Shown here in pieces: positions 8,785 through 17,337 of a DNA stretch of 64,000 nt (its first letter is position 1; each line of letters opens with the position of its first letter). The DNA comes from Erythrobacter sp. BLCC-B19. Lineage in GTDB: Bacteria; Pseudomonadota; Alphaproteobacteria; Sphingomonadales; Sphingomonadaceae. Location of the stretch: contig NZ_CP117516.1 of assembly GCF_028621955.1 (NCBI RefSeq), positions 3,494,001 to 3,558,000 of the forward strand, given 5' to 3'. The position numbers were made by a program, and so were the translations under genes. A model generated the notes under the pieces. That model was not told the DNA's origin. It made no database searches and was given only the letters and a program-made list of their open reading frames with translations.

Positions 8785-9750
8785 TTACATCCGGACGAGG
8801 CTGGCCCCCCAGGTGAAGCCGCCGCCCATGGCTTCGAGCATCACCAGATCGCCGGGCTTGATCCGCCCGTCCTTGCGCGCGCAATCGAGCGCGAGCGGCA
8901 CCGAGGCCGCCGAGGTGTTGGCATGATCCTGCACGGTCACCACCACCTTGTCGGGCGAAATGCCGAGCTTGCGCGCGGTTGCATCGAGGATCCGGGCATT
9001 GGCCTGATGCGGCACGACCCAATCGATGTCTTCGGCAGAAACCCCCGTCTCCTCAAGCACTTCTTTGAGGACATCGGAGAGATTGACGACCGCATGGCGG
9101 AACACTTCCGGCCCCCTCATGCGGACATGGCCAGTGGTCTGGGTGGTCGAGGGACCACCGTCGACATAGAGCAGATCGTGCTGCGCCCCGTCGGCATGAA
9201 GGCGCGTGCCGAGGATGCCTGCACCATCAGCAGATCCGCCGGGCGCTTCGAGCACGACCGCGCCCGCGCCATCGCCGAACAGCACGCAGGTGGTGCGATC
9301 TTCCCAGTCGAGGATGCGGCTGAAGGTTTCCGCGCCGATCACCAGCGCACGGCGTGCCATGCCTGTCTTGAGCATCGAGTCGGCGACACTCAGCGCGTAA
9401 AGAAAGCCCGAGCACACCGCCGCAACGTCGAAAGCGATCCCGCCATTGCAGCCGAGCGCGGCCTGCACCTTGGTGGCGGTGGCGGGGAAGGTCTGGTCGG
9501 GCGTTGCCGTGGCGAGCACGATCAGCCCGATGCTGCCCGGCTCGATCCCGGCATCTTCCAGCGCCGCACGCGCCGCGGCAATCGCGAGGCTGGACGTGGT
9601 CTCGTCAGGCTCGGCGATGTAGCGCTGGCGGATTCCGGTGCGCGCGGTGATCCATTCGTCCGACGTATCGACCCGCGTGGCAAGCTCGGCATTGGTCACA
9701 ACCCGGCGCGGCAGAGCCGAACCGGTGCCGAGAATCCGCGATCCGCTCAC
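8785..9750 (-). CDS. fabH: 3-oxoacyl-[ACP] synthase III (KAS III)
   Basis: Starts fatty-acid synthesis by condensing acetyl-CoA with malonyl-ACP in the cytoplasm. At 321 aa it is full length. The catalytic triad can be placed: C113 (AAVCSGF), H248 (VPHQAN) and N278 (DHANTSAAS). The start overlaps the plsX stop by 4 nt, so the two are translationally coupled, linking phospholipid and fatty-acid initiation. Confidence 0.97.
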   Translation of the reverse strand: MSGSRILGTGSALPRRVVTNAELATRVDTSDEWITARTGIRQRYIAEPDETTSSLAIAAARAALEDAGIEPGSIGLIVLATATPDQTFPATATKVQAALGCNGGIAFDVAAVCSGFLYALSVADSMLKTGMARRALVIGAETFSRILDWEDRTTCVLFGDGAGAVVLEAPGGSADGAGILGTRLHADGAQHDLLYVDGGPSTTQTTGHVRMRGPEVFRHAVVNLSDVLKEVLEETGVSAEDIDWVVPHQANARILDATARKLGISPDKVVVTVQDHANTSAASVPLALDCARKDGRIKPGDLVMLEAMGGGFTWGASLVRM

Positions 9751-10847
9751 GCCTCGCCCCCGCCCGCGTTCTCGCCGCCGGTCGGCGCGGGCTTGCTGCG
9801 GCCGGTGCGCGACAGCGCTCCCTCGCCGAGCTGCGACAGATCATGGGCGATCCGTTCCGTGAGCTTGTTCTCGAGCAGCCGCGCCGTCACCGCGACCGCG
9901 TGGGCGACACCCTTGGCCGTCGCGCTGCCGTGGCTCTTCACCACCACACCGTTGAGGCCGAGGAACACCGCGCCATTGTGGTTATTGGGATCGAGATGGT
10001 GCTTCAACAGCTCGGTCGCCGGGCGCGAGACCAGGAAGCCGATCTTGCTCCGCAGCGACGAAGTGAAGGCCTGCCGCAGCAGATCGGTGACGAAGCGCGC
10101 CGAACCTTCGATCGCCTTCAGCGCGATATTGCCCGAAAAGCCGTCCGTGACGACCACATGGGTCTCGCCCCGGTTGATCTTGTCGCTTTCGACGAAGCCA
10201 TCGAACTGCAGTGCCAGCCCGCCTTCGGCCGAAGCGGCGGTCAGCATCGCGGCGGCATCGCGCAGTTCTTCGGTGCCCTTGATCTCTTCGGTGCCGATGT
10301 TGAGCAGGCGGACGACCGGCTTGTCGAAGCCGTTGACGATCCGCGAATAGGCCGCGCCCATCACCGCGTATTGCACAAGGTTGCGCGCATCCGCCTCGGT
10401 ATTGGCGCCGAGATCGAGCATCACCACGTCATGCGCCTGCAAGGTCGGCATGATCGCGGCGAGCGCGGGGCGATCAATCCCCGGCATGGTGCGCAGGGCA
10501 AGCTTGCTCATCGCCATCAGCGCGCCGGTGTTGCCCGCGCTGACGGCGGCACCTGCGTCACCCGTCTTCACGGCATTGACGGCAAGGCCCATCGACGTGG
10601 TCTTGGCGCGGCGAATCGCCTTGCTCGGAAGCTCGTCCCCGCCGACGACATCGTCGCAATGGAGGATTTCGGAGGCCGCGCGCAGGTTCGGGTGGTTTTC
10701 GAGCGCCGCTTCGATGCGCGCCTGATCCCCCACCAGCAGGAACTTGAACTTCTCGTGCTGACGGCGGGCGAGCGCCGCGCCCTCGACCATGACGCGCACG
10801 CCTTCATCGCCGCCCATCGCGTCAACGGCGATACGCGGGAGGTTCAT
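9747..10847 (-). CDS. plsX: Phosphate acyltransferase PlsX
   Basis: Makes acyl-phosphate from acyl-ACP for PlsY in phosphatidic acid synthesis. It is 366 aa, with the family N-terminus [11 protein letters not shown] and the conserved blocks [11 protein letters not shown] and LDLGANTE. It is second in the rpmF-plsX-fabH operon, 38 bp after rpmF and overlapping fabH by 4 nt. Confidence 0.97.
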   Translation of the reverse strand: MNLPRIAVDAMGGDEGVRVMVEGAALARRQHEKFKFLLVGDQARIEAALENHPNLRAASEILHCDDVVGGDELPSKAIRRAKTTSMGLAVNAVKTGDAGAAVSAGNTGALMAMSKLALRTMPGIDRPALAAIMPTLQAHDVVMLDLGANTEADARNLVQYAVMGAAYSRIVNGFDKPVVRLLNIGTEEIKGTEELRDAAAMLTAASAEGGLALQFDGFVESDKINRGETHVVVTDGFSGNIALKAIEGSARFVTDLLRQAFTSSLRSKIGFLVSRPATELLKHHLDPNNHNGAVFLGLNGVVVKSHGSATAKGVAHAVAVTARLLENKLTERIAHDLSQLGEGALSRTGRSKPAPTGGENAGGGEA

Positions 10848-10885
10848 GCTGCGTTACTCCGGTTCAAGATGTGAGCCACCGGCAC

Positions 10886-11062
10886 TTAGCCGACGGCGAC
10901 GACCTGACGCCCGTTGTAGTGGCCGCAATGGCCGCAAATGTTGTGCGGGCGCTTCAGTTCACCGCAGTTGGGGCATTCGTGGAAGGCTTCGACCTTCAGG
11001 GCATCGTGCGAACGACGCATGCCACGACGGGACGGCGATACTTTTCTCTTGGGGACAGCCAT
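10886..11062 (-). CDS. rpmF: 50S ribosomal protein L32
   Basis: A 58-aa ribosomal protein starting [20 protein letters not shown], diagnostic for bacterial L32. The two Cys pairs of the zinc-binding form are C30/C33 (CPNC) and C43/C46 (CGHC). It is the first gene of the operon with plsX and fabH. The 236-bp gap upstream to the MAPEG gene must hold the operon promoter, but I cannot name its boxes with confidence. Confidence 0.97.
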   Translation of the reverse strand: MAVPKRKVSPSRRGMRRSHDALKVEAFHECPNCGELKRPHNICGHCGHYNGRQVVAVG

Positions 11063-11298
11063 GGTCGCACCATTTCCTCAAATAACTGACGTGGCAACGC
11101 CTGTTGGATGCGGCGGCGCCTGCGATTCTCGAAGGCCGCCCTTACGGCAAGGAGTGTGCGCACACAAGCACGAGACTTGCGCGCATTCCTTGGCCAGCAG
11201 CGGCGGGAAGGCGCGCGCTATAGCGGAAAAATCGCGCGTTGCAACCCGCGCAAGGCGGCCCTAGCAAAGCGCCATATCAACGAGGGGATCTCGCAACC

Positions 11299-11694
11299 AT
11301 GATCGTGCTTCCTGTAACGCTCGCCGCAGCGGCGGCGGCGGCCATTCTCAACATCTGGCTTGGCTTGCGCATCGGCGCACTGCGCACCGCGCTCCAGATC
11401 AGCGTGGGCGACGGCGGCAAGGAGAGCCTGCAACGCCGGATGCGCGCGCAATTGAACTATGTCGAGAACACCGGCTTCGTGCTGGTGCTGCTCGCCGCGA
11501 TCGAACTGGCGGGCGCAGGCAGCTGGTGGCTGGCCTATGTCGCGGGGGTCTATTTCCTCGGCCGCATCGCCCATGGATTCGGCATGGACGGCGGCAAGTG
11601 GGGCATGGGGCGCACCATCGGCACGGTGGTGACAATGCTGGTGCAGCTGGGTCTGGCCGTCGTTGCCGCTCTGACCGCGGCAGGCGTGCTTTAG
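11299..11694 (+). CDS. MAPEG-family membrane protein
   Basis: A 131-aa protein with four predicted transmembrane helices. It has the MAPEG pattern LRxxAQxNxxE (here RRMRAQLNYVENTGF at about 51-65) and a following YFLGRIAHGFGM block. The family contains glutathione S-transferases and peroxidases of eicosanoid and glutathione metabolism; bacterial members are poorly defined, so no reaction is assigned. ATG 11299 is chosen because it opens directly into a hydrophobic helix. The stop overlaps the convergent desaturase stop by 4 bp. Confidence 0.85.
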   Translation: MIVLPVTLAAAAAAAILNIWLGLRIGALRTALQISVGDGGKESLQRRMRAQLNYVENTGFVLVLLAAIELAGAGSWWLAYVAGVYFLGRIAHGFGMDGGKWGMGRTIGTVVTMLVQLGLAVVAALTAAGVL

Positions 11695-12629
11695 GAGACC
11701 TTCACCAGCTTGTCCGCCCGCGCGGGCATATCGGCCGGCAGGCATACGTCCCAGGCCAGCCCCGCCCGCTCCAGCAGCGCGATGAAGCGATAACCCCAGT
11801 CGCTCTGCCCCGGATGGAGGCCGATCCGCGCGCTGCCGGGATAGGCGTGGTGATTGTTGTGCCACGCCTCGCCCATCGTGACGAGGCCCGCCCACGGCAC
11901 ATCATGCGCCTGCACGCCGGCCCCTGCCACCTGCCAGCTCTGCGGCCCGCGGCGGTGGGCGAGATGGCCCACAAGCCAGTGCCCGTGCACCGTCAGTGCG
12001 ACCCGCACGCAAACGCCCCAGACCACAAAGGGCCAGCTCCCCAGGGCATAGAGCATCCCTGCCACGGGGAGCTGCTGGAGCATCCATGTCCGCTCCAGCC
12101 AGCCGATCAGCGGATCTGCCTCCAGCCGCGCGGTATCGAAGCGCGGCGGGCGGGCAAGGTCGAGACGGCAATGGAGCTGCCACCATGCATCGATCAGCAT
12201 CGCTCGGCGGTGCGCGAGGTAATCGTGGCAATGCGGCTGGCGCTGCGCCCAGTCGCGCAGATCGTGCGTGCGCACGATCCAGACCGGCCCGCTCATGCCC
12301 GCCACGGTGCCGCACCAGATCAGGAAGGCGCGCAAGGCGGGTGTGGTGCGAAAGCTGCCGTGGATCAGCAGGCGGTGGAACCCGACCGAATGGCCGAGCA
12401 GCAGCATGGCGCCGGTCAGCCCCACCCCTACGGCAACGGCAGCAGGCGTGGTGAAGAACGGCGTCAGGCCGAGCGCGCCCAGCAGCATCCCGCCATTCCA
12501 CAGGCTGTGCCCCGGATCCCAGCGCACCCGCCCGGCAACCGGATCGGCCTCGGGCGTCTCGACGATCCAGTTGACCTCGCACCGGTCCCGCGCCTCTGCC
12601 GCTACCATTGCCGCTCTCCCCAGACTCAC
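11691..12629 (-). CDS. Membrane fatty-acid desaturase-like protein with altered second His box
   Basis: A 312-aa polytopic protein of the acyl-CoA/fatty-acid desaturase superfamily. The first box is H80-SVGF-H85 and the third is H257-NN-H260-H261, as in delta-9 desaturases. The usual second box HRxHH is replaced by H122-D-L-R-D126, followed by a Trp and a second His cluster (HCHDYLAHRR, about 133-142). Additional His appear at 215-225. The di-iron site is therefore rearranged, and the substrate may not be an ordinary acyl chain. It is divergent from an SdpR/ArsR-type regulator across an 85-bp gap containing a direct repeat, suggesting regulation by it. Confidence 0.82.
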   Translation of the reverse strand: MSLGRAAMVAAEARDRCEVNWIVETPEADPVAGRVRWDPGHSLWNGGMLLGALGLTPFFTTPAAVAVGVGLTGAMLLLGHSVGFHRLLIHGSFRTTPALRAFLIWCGTVAGMSGPVWIVRTHDLRDWAQRQPHCHDYLAHRRAMLIDAWWQLHCRLDLARPPRFDTARLEADPLIGWLERTWMLQQLPVAGMLYALGSWPFVVWGVCVRVALTVHGHWLVGHLAHRRGPQSWQVAGAGVQAHDVPWAGLVTMGEAWHNNHHAYPGSARIGLHPGQSDWGYRFIALLERAGLAWDVCLPADMPARADKLVKVS

Positions 12630-12644
12630 TATCAGATGCGTAGA

Positions 12645-12669
12645 TAATTAATGCATCGCTTAATTAATG
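12645..12669. promoter_or_regulatory. Direct repeat in divergent promoter (operator candidate)
   Basis: TAATTAATG occurs at 12645-12653 and again at 12661-12669, a 16-bp period, and each copy contains the palindrome TAATTA. It is an AT-rich block in a G+C-rich genome, placed between the desaturase start (12629) and the regulator start (12715). This is a good candidate operator for the ArsR/SdpR-type protein. Confidence 0.5.
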
Positions 12670-12714
12670 GATAGCGCTGGAAAGAATTTAAGCAAGCGCT
12701 TATACGCTCGCCCG

Positions 12715-13044
12715 ATGCAGAAAGTGTTTGAAGCCCTCGCCTCGACCGTGCGCCGCAAGATTCTCGCTTACCTGTCGGAATCCGAGCTGACCGCCGGGCA
12801 AATCGCCGAGCGGTTCGAGATTTCGAAGCCCGCCGTCTCGCAGCACCTCAGCGTGCTCGAGAATGCAGGGCTCGTGGAGAGCGAGAAGCGCGGGCAGTTC
12901 GTGCATTACCGGCTGGTGCGCGAGAACCTTGCCAACACGCTCAATTCCTATGTGCAGGAAGTCTGCCCGGTCTCGCGCCCGCTCAAGAAGGAGAGCAAGG
13001 CGCTGAGCGAGGCGGCCAAGGGCGGCGGCGAGAACACAGACTGA
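12715..13044 (+). CDS. ArsR/SdpR-family winged-helix transcriptional regulator
   Basis: A 109-aa regulator. The DNA-binding winged helix covers residues ~5-80 (STVRRKILAYL, then the recognition helix region SKPAVSQHLSVLENAGLV and a short wing KRGQFVHYRL). There is no ELCVCDL-type metal motif, so it is closer to the SdpR autorepressor branch than to metal sensors. ATG 12715 opens the domain directly; an upstream in-frame ATG at 12667 lies inside the AT-rich operator region and is less likely. It is divergent from the desaturase, its most likely target. Confidence 0.88.
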   Translation: MQKVFEALASTVRRKILAYLSESELTAGQIAERFEISKPAVSQHLSVLENAGLVESEKRGQFVHYRLVRENLANTLNSYVQEVCPVSRPLKKESKALSEAAKGGGENTD

Positions 13045-13210
13045 TTTTCCCTAGCGCTGGCCTCGGCCCGCCAAAGGACGGGGCCGCAAGGCCGACCGGC
13101 GGCCCGCAGGTGCCCGTAGCGCAGCGCAGGAACAGCACCGAGGGAAGCGCAGCTGTGCTGCCGTAGGCGGCACACCACCCGCGGAGGCGGGGTCGCAATC
13201 AAGGTGGCAA
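13045..13210. other. Intergenic, convergent, no gene seen
   Basis: This 166-bp G+C-rich spacer between the convergent regulator and MBL genes has no supported gene. It contains an imperfect 9-bp stem with a 3-nt loop at 13154-13174 (TGTGCTGCC/GGCGGCACA, one mismatch). A T-tract is lacking, so it is at best a weak terminator candidate. Confidence 0.4.
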
Positions 13211-13882
13211 TCAGCTCAAAATATAATCGCTCACAAACGCATTGGTCTTGCGCTCGCGCCCGAAGGTGCTGGTGGGGCCGTGGCCGGGAATGAACATCAC
13301 GTCCTCGCCCAAGGGCCAGAGGCGCTGGGTGATCGAATCGATCAGATCCTGATGATTGCCGCGCGGGAAATCGGTGCGCCCGATCGAGCCCTGGAACAGC
13401 ACATCGCCCACGATCGCAAAGCGGCTGGGCTCGTGGAAGAACACGACATGGCCGGGCGTGTGACCTGGGCAGTGGATCACGTCCAATTTGAGTTCGCCCA
13501 CCGTCACCGTGTCACCGTGCTTGAGCCAGCGGGTCGGCGTGAAGCTCTTGGCGACCATCCCCCAGCGCGGGCCGTCATCGTCCAATTGGTCGATCCAGAA
13601 GCGGTCATCCTCGTGCGGGCCTTCGATGGGCAGGCCCAGTTCGTCCGCCAGCATCCCGGTCTGCCCGCAATGGTCGAGATGCCCGTGGGTGACGAGCAGC
13701 TTTTCGAGCGTAACGCCCGCCTTGGCGACGCCCTCCTTGAGCTTGTCGAGATCCCCGCCGGGGTCGACCAGCGCGCCCTTCATGGTCTTGGTGCACCAGA
13801 TCAGCGAGCAGTTCTGCTGGAGCGGCGTCACCGGAATGATCGCGGCGCGCATGGGGGGGAGGGGCTTGGGAGTGTCGGTCAT
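13211..13882 (-). CDS. MBL-fold metallo-hydrolase (glyoxalase II-like)
   Basis: A 223-aa metallo-beta-lactamase fold hydrolase. The metal-binding motif is THGHLDHCG at about residue 70-78, followed by a second His in CPGHTPGHVVFF and an Asp in IVGDVLFQGSIGRTD. The layout matches small YcbL/glyoxalase II-like thioesterases, but no C-terminal substrate domain is present, so the substrate is open. ATG 13882 is preferred; an in-frame ATG at 13900 and the longer reading overlap the neighbouring gene. It is followed convergently by the regulator gene. Confidence 0.9.
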   Translation of the reverse strand: MTDTPKPLPPMRAAIIPVTPLQQNCSLIWCTKTMKGALVDPGGDLDKLKEGVAKAGVTLEKLLVTHGHLDHCGQTGMLADELGLPIEGPHEDDRFWIDQLDDDGPRWGMVAKSFTPTRWLKHGDTVTVGELKLDVIHCPGHTPGHVVFFHEPSRFAIVGDVLFQGSIGRTDFPRGNHQDLIDSITQRLWPLGEDVMFIPGHGPTSTFGRERKTNAFVSDYILS

Positions 13883-13928
13883 ATTCGGGGGACTGCGCAT
13901 TTTGTCGGAGATACGCAACCGAGATTTT

Positions 13929-14222
13929 TCAGGATTGGCGCAGCACCGGCTCTTCCCAGGGGCCAACGTCCAACTCGATGGCGAGCGGCTCTGTGGGAAC
14001 AAGGTCAGTCCTTGATTTCAGCTTGGCCTGCAATCCGGCGACAGCATCATCCCGGCGCGAATATAGGCCTGATGGCGGATAATCGTTCATCCAGTAGCCG
14101 CCGCATTCCTCGTCCGGCTCGTTGAACGTTTCGGTCGCGAACTGGAAAAGACCGTCAGGGCGCACGAGAAGGCGTCCCCTCCGGTTGCCTGCCATCAACA
14201 ATTCGATCGCGGTGACAATCAT
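13929..14222 (-). CDS. Hypothetical protein, 97 aa
   Basis: Soluble, acidic small protein (start ATG 14222) with aromatic-rich elements GLFQFATETFNEPDEECGGYW and a Gly/Pro-rich SGLYSRRDD. No signal peptide, membrane segment or recognisable motif. It lies 9 bp after the S24 repressor gene on the same strand, so it may be its cotranscribed partner. I do not recognise the family. It is judged real because its codon third positions are as G/C-biased as its neighbours and there is no overlapping gene. Confidence 0.6.
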   Translation of the reverse strand: MIVTAIELLMAGNRRGRLLVRPDGLFQFATETFNEPDEECGGYWMNDYPPSGLYSRRDDAVAGLQAKLKSRTDLVPTEPLAIELDVGPWEEPVLRQS

Positions 14223-14231
14223 ATAGCAGGG

Positions 14232-14891
14232 CTAGACCCGCCCCCCCTTCCACACAACCCGCCCGATGATCTCCACCTCATCGGCCGCCACCTCCACCGG
14301 CGGATAGGCGAGGTTCTGCGAGAGCAGCGCCACCCGCCCCGGCCCGGCGCTCGCCACGCGCTTGACCATCAGCGTGTCGCCCACACGCACCACGTGGATG
14401 CCGTCGCGAAAGGCGCGCGGGGCGCGGTCGATCAGGATTTCGTCGCCGTCGTTGAGGAGTGGCTCCATCGAGTCCCCCTCGACCCGGATCGCCGAGAGCT
14501 CGGCGCGCGCCAAGCCCTGCTCCTCCAGCCAGCGGCGCGAGAAGCGGAAGGTGTCGAAGGCGGCTTCCCCGCCCGCCACCCGCCCCGGCCCGGCGGAGGC
14601 GCCAAGATCGAGCCGGGGCACCACGACCCATTCGCCCGTTTCGCGCTGGAGTGGCTTTACGTAGGAATTTTCCTGCGCCTCCCGCAGCTCCTCCTCCCCC
14701 ACCCCAAGGAAGCGGGCAAGCGTGGCGCGATCCTGCTCCTCCAGCTTGCGCGGGCTGCCTTTGCGAATGAATTGCTGAAGATAGGACGGATTGCGCCCGA
14801 GCAATTCGGACAGGGACGCGAGGCTTACCCCTCGCTCTTGCGACAATTCGAGCAGCCTGGCGCGGGGGTCGGAGAGGGTTCGGTCAGCCAT
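14232..14891 (-). CDS. CI/LexA-like S24 repressor with helix-turn-helix
   Basis: A 219-aa repressor. Residues ~10-60 form a helix-turn-helix (SLASLSELLGRNPSYLQQFI). The C-terminal half is a peptidase S24 domain with the serine in VEGDSMEPLLNDGD (about 138-151) and the lysine in LMVKRV. An Ala-Gly pair (SAG) lies between the domains at a plausible self-cleavage position, so inactivation during DNA damage is possible but unproven. Palindromic AGGA/TCCT elements lie just upstream and once inside the gene, suggesting autoregulation. It is divergent from a tiny DNA-binding-like protein, a CI/Cro-like arrangement outside any visible prophage. Confidence 0.87.
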   Translation of the reverse strand: MADRTLSDPRARLLELSQERGVSLASLSELLGRNPSYLQQFIRKGSPRKLEEQDRATLARFLGVGEEELREAQENSYVKPLQRETGEWVVVPRLDLGASAGPGRVAGGEAAFDTFRFSRRWLEEQGLARAELSAIRVEGDSMEPLLNDGDEILIDRAPRAFRDGIHVVRVGDTLMVKRVASAGPGRVALLSQNLAYPPVEVAADEVEIIGRVVWKGGRV

Positions 14892-14895
14892 TTGT

Positions 14896-14938
14896 AGGGT
14901 TTCCTTTATGGATACTTCCTACACGAAGGATTTTTCCT
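14896..14938. promoter_or_regulatory. Cluster of AGGA/TCCT half-sites, S24 repressor operator candidate
   Basis: AGGGTTTCCT at 14896-14905, TCCT-N6-AGGA at 14917-14930 and AGGATTTTTCCT at 14927-14938 lie between the S24 repressor start (14891) and the divergent small gene. A near-identical 12-mer (AGGAATTTTCCT, one difference) is inside the repressor gene at 14663-14674. Spaced repeats of one element around a repressor gene fit multi-site autoregulation. Confidence 0.5.
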
Positions 14939-15033
14939 AGACAAGCGCGAAAAAACATGGAACATTTCAGGAACATCAGGCGATTCGCCCGATGCATCAC
15001 CTTCGACTCGGCAATCAACAGGGACGCAAAACC

Positions 15034-15237
15034 ATGCTGCTTCGGACCATCGAAACCTTCCTGCGCGAGCACCGGCTCGCTCCTACCAAATTCGGCCGCC
15101 TCGCCGCCCACGACCCGCGCTTCGTGCTCGACCTACGCATGGGCCGCAGCCCCCGGCGCGAGACCGAACTGCGCACCCGCGCGTGGATGCAGGGCTATGC
15201 CGATCACGCCGCCGTGCAGATGAAGGAGACCGTCTGA
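15034..15237 (+). CDS. Small Cro-like/DNA-binding-like protein, 67 aa
   Basis: A 67-aa basic protein beginning MLLRTIETFLREHRLAPTKF (residues 1-20), then GRLAAHDPRFVLDLRMGR and a C-terminal helix. The pattern (helix, PTKFGRLA turn, then DPRFVxDLRxGR) looks like a compact helix-turn-helix protein of a type I associate with Sphingomonadales, where it is near S24 repressors; this is from memory and not searched. ATG 15034 is chosen; an upstream in-frame ATG at 14992 would add a low-complexity leader. It overlaps the next start by 1 nt (TGATG), so it is coupled to the 140-aa gene downstream. Confidence 0.7.
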   Translation: MLLRTIETFLREHRLAPTKFGRLAAHDPRFVLDLRMGRSPRRETELRTRAWMQGYADHAAVQMKETV

Positions 15238-15659
15238 TGCTCACCGAATCCTTGCGCGATCCCTTCGCGCATATCCTGGGCGATTTCGCCGCGATCGAGG
15301 TCAAGTCCGCACCGCTGCTGGGCCTCACCCGCTTCCAGCGCCCGCGCCGCACGCTGGCCGACCGGGTGCGCAGCGGCCTGCTCGAGATCACCGCCGGAGC
15401 AGGCACGGTGCTGGGCCATGAGGAGAAGGCCTGGGCCTCGATTACCTTTTCGGGCACCCGGCACGAAGTGGTGCTGGAGTTCTGCGGGGCCGAGGCGGTC
15501 GCGGCGGGCGAGGAACTCATCGAGCGCCTGCCCGATCACGAATTCACCCTCCCCGGCCAGCTGGTCGCCGATGCGACCATCACCAAGGTCGACCACCGCT
15601 TCGGTGCGATGGAGCGGCTGGAGGTGACGGCGGTGCTGCTGCTGCTGGAAGAGGGCTAG
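15237..15659 (+). CDS. Hypothetical protein, 140 aa
   Basis: A soluble predicted alpha/beta protein starting at ATG 15237, which overlaps the preceding stop (TGATG). Notable segments are IEVKSAPLLGLTRFQRPRRT, a central GTRHEVVLEFCGAEAV and a C-terminal TAVLLLLEEG. No signal peptide and no known catalytic motif. Its tight coupling to the small Cro-like protein suggests a shared function, but none can be named. Confidence 0.75.
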   Translation: MLTESLRDPFAHILGDFAAIEVKSAPLLGLTRFQRPRRTLADRVRSGLLEITAGAGTVLGHEEKAWASITFSGTRHEVVLEFCGAEAVAAGEELIERLPDHEFTLPGQLVADATITKVDHRFGAMERLEVTAVLLLLEEG

Positions 15660-15673
15660 TTATAGCCGCGCCT

Positions 15674-15746
15674 TCCCGGGCTTGACCCGGGACCCCGCTG
15701 CCTTCCTGCCACGAAGAAAAGCGGGGCCCCGGCTCGGGGGCCGGGG
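15674..15746. repeat. REP/BIME-like array of three palindromes
   Basis: Three G+C-rich hairpins in 73 bp: TCCCGGG/CCCGGGA (15674-15692, 5-nt loop), CCCCGCT/AGCGGGG (15693-15726, 20-nt loop) and CCCCGGC/GCCGGGG (15727-15746, 6-nt loop). It lies between the convergent ends of the 140-aa gene and the aldehyde dehydrogenase. It could act as a bidirectional terminator and resembles intergenic palindromic repeats that recur in sphingomonad genomes. Confidence 0.6.
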
Positions 15747-15757
15747 AGACGAAGGGG

Positions 15758-17191
<1,434 letters not shown>

Positions 17192-17227
17192 GGTCACTTC
17201 CTTCGCACCTCCTGACTGCGGGAGGGG

Positions 17228-17255
17228 GTGATCGGAGGCGCGTGACTCCGATCAC
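17228..17255. repeat. Perfect 10-bp stem-loop
   Basis: GTGATCGGAG and CTCCGATCAC separated by 8 nt form a perfect hairpin 37 bp upstream of the aldehyde dehydrogenase start. With no T-tract on either side it is more likely an operator or mRNA structure than a terminator. Confidence 0.5.
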
Positions 17256-17304
17256 GGGTGGGCCTGTCCGGGCAAGCGCAGTCACTTGACGCGCCCACCC
17301 CTAG

Positions 17305-17326
17305 CCCCTCCCGCAAGCGGGAGGGG
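17305..17326 (-). terminator. Perfect 10-bp hairpin downstream of the TPP enzyme gene
   Basis: CCCCTCCCGC-AA-GCGGGAGGGG lies 12 bp beyond the stop of the acetolactate-synthase-like gene. The stem is very stable, but there is no T run on the minus strand, so termination or transcript 3'-end protection are both possible. Confidence 0.45.
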
Positions 17327-17337
17327 GATGCGAAGCC

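Noticed and set aside
14232-14891. LexA itself
   Set aside because: The N-terminal helix-turn-helix and linker differ from LexA's winged helix, and the operator-like repeats are not LexA boxes; a CI-like S24 repressor fits better.
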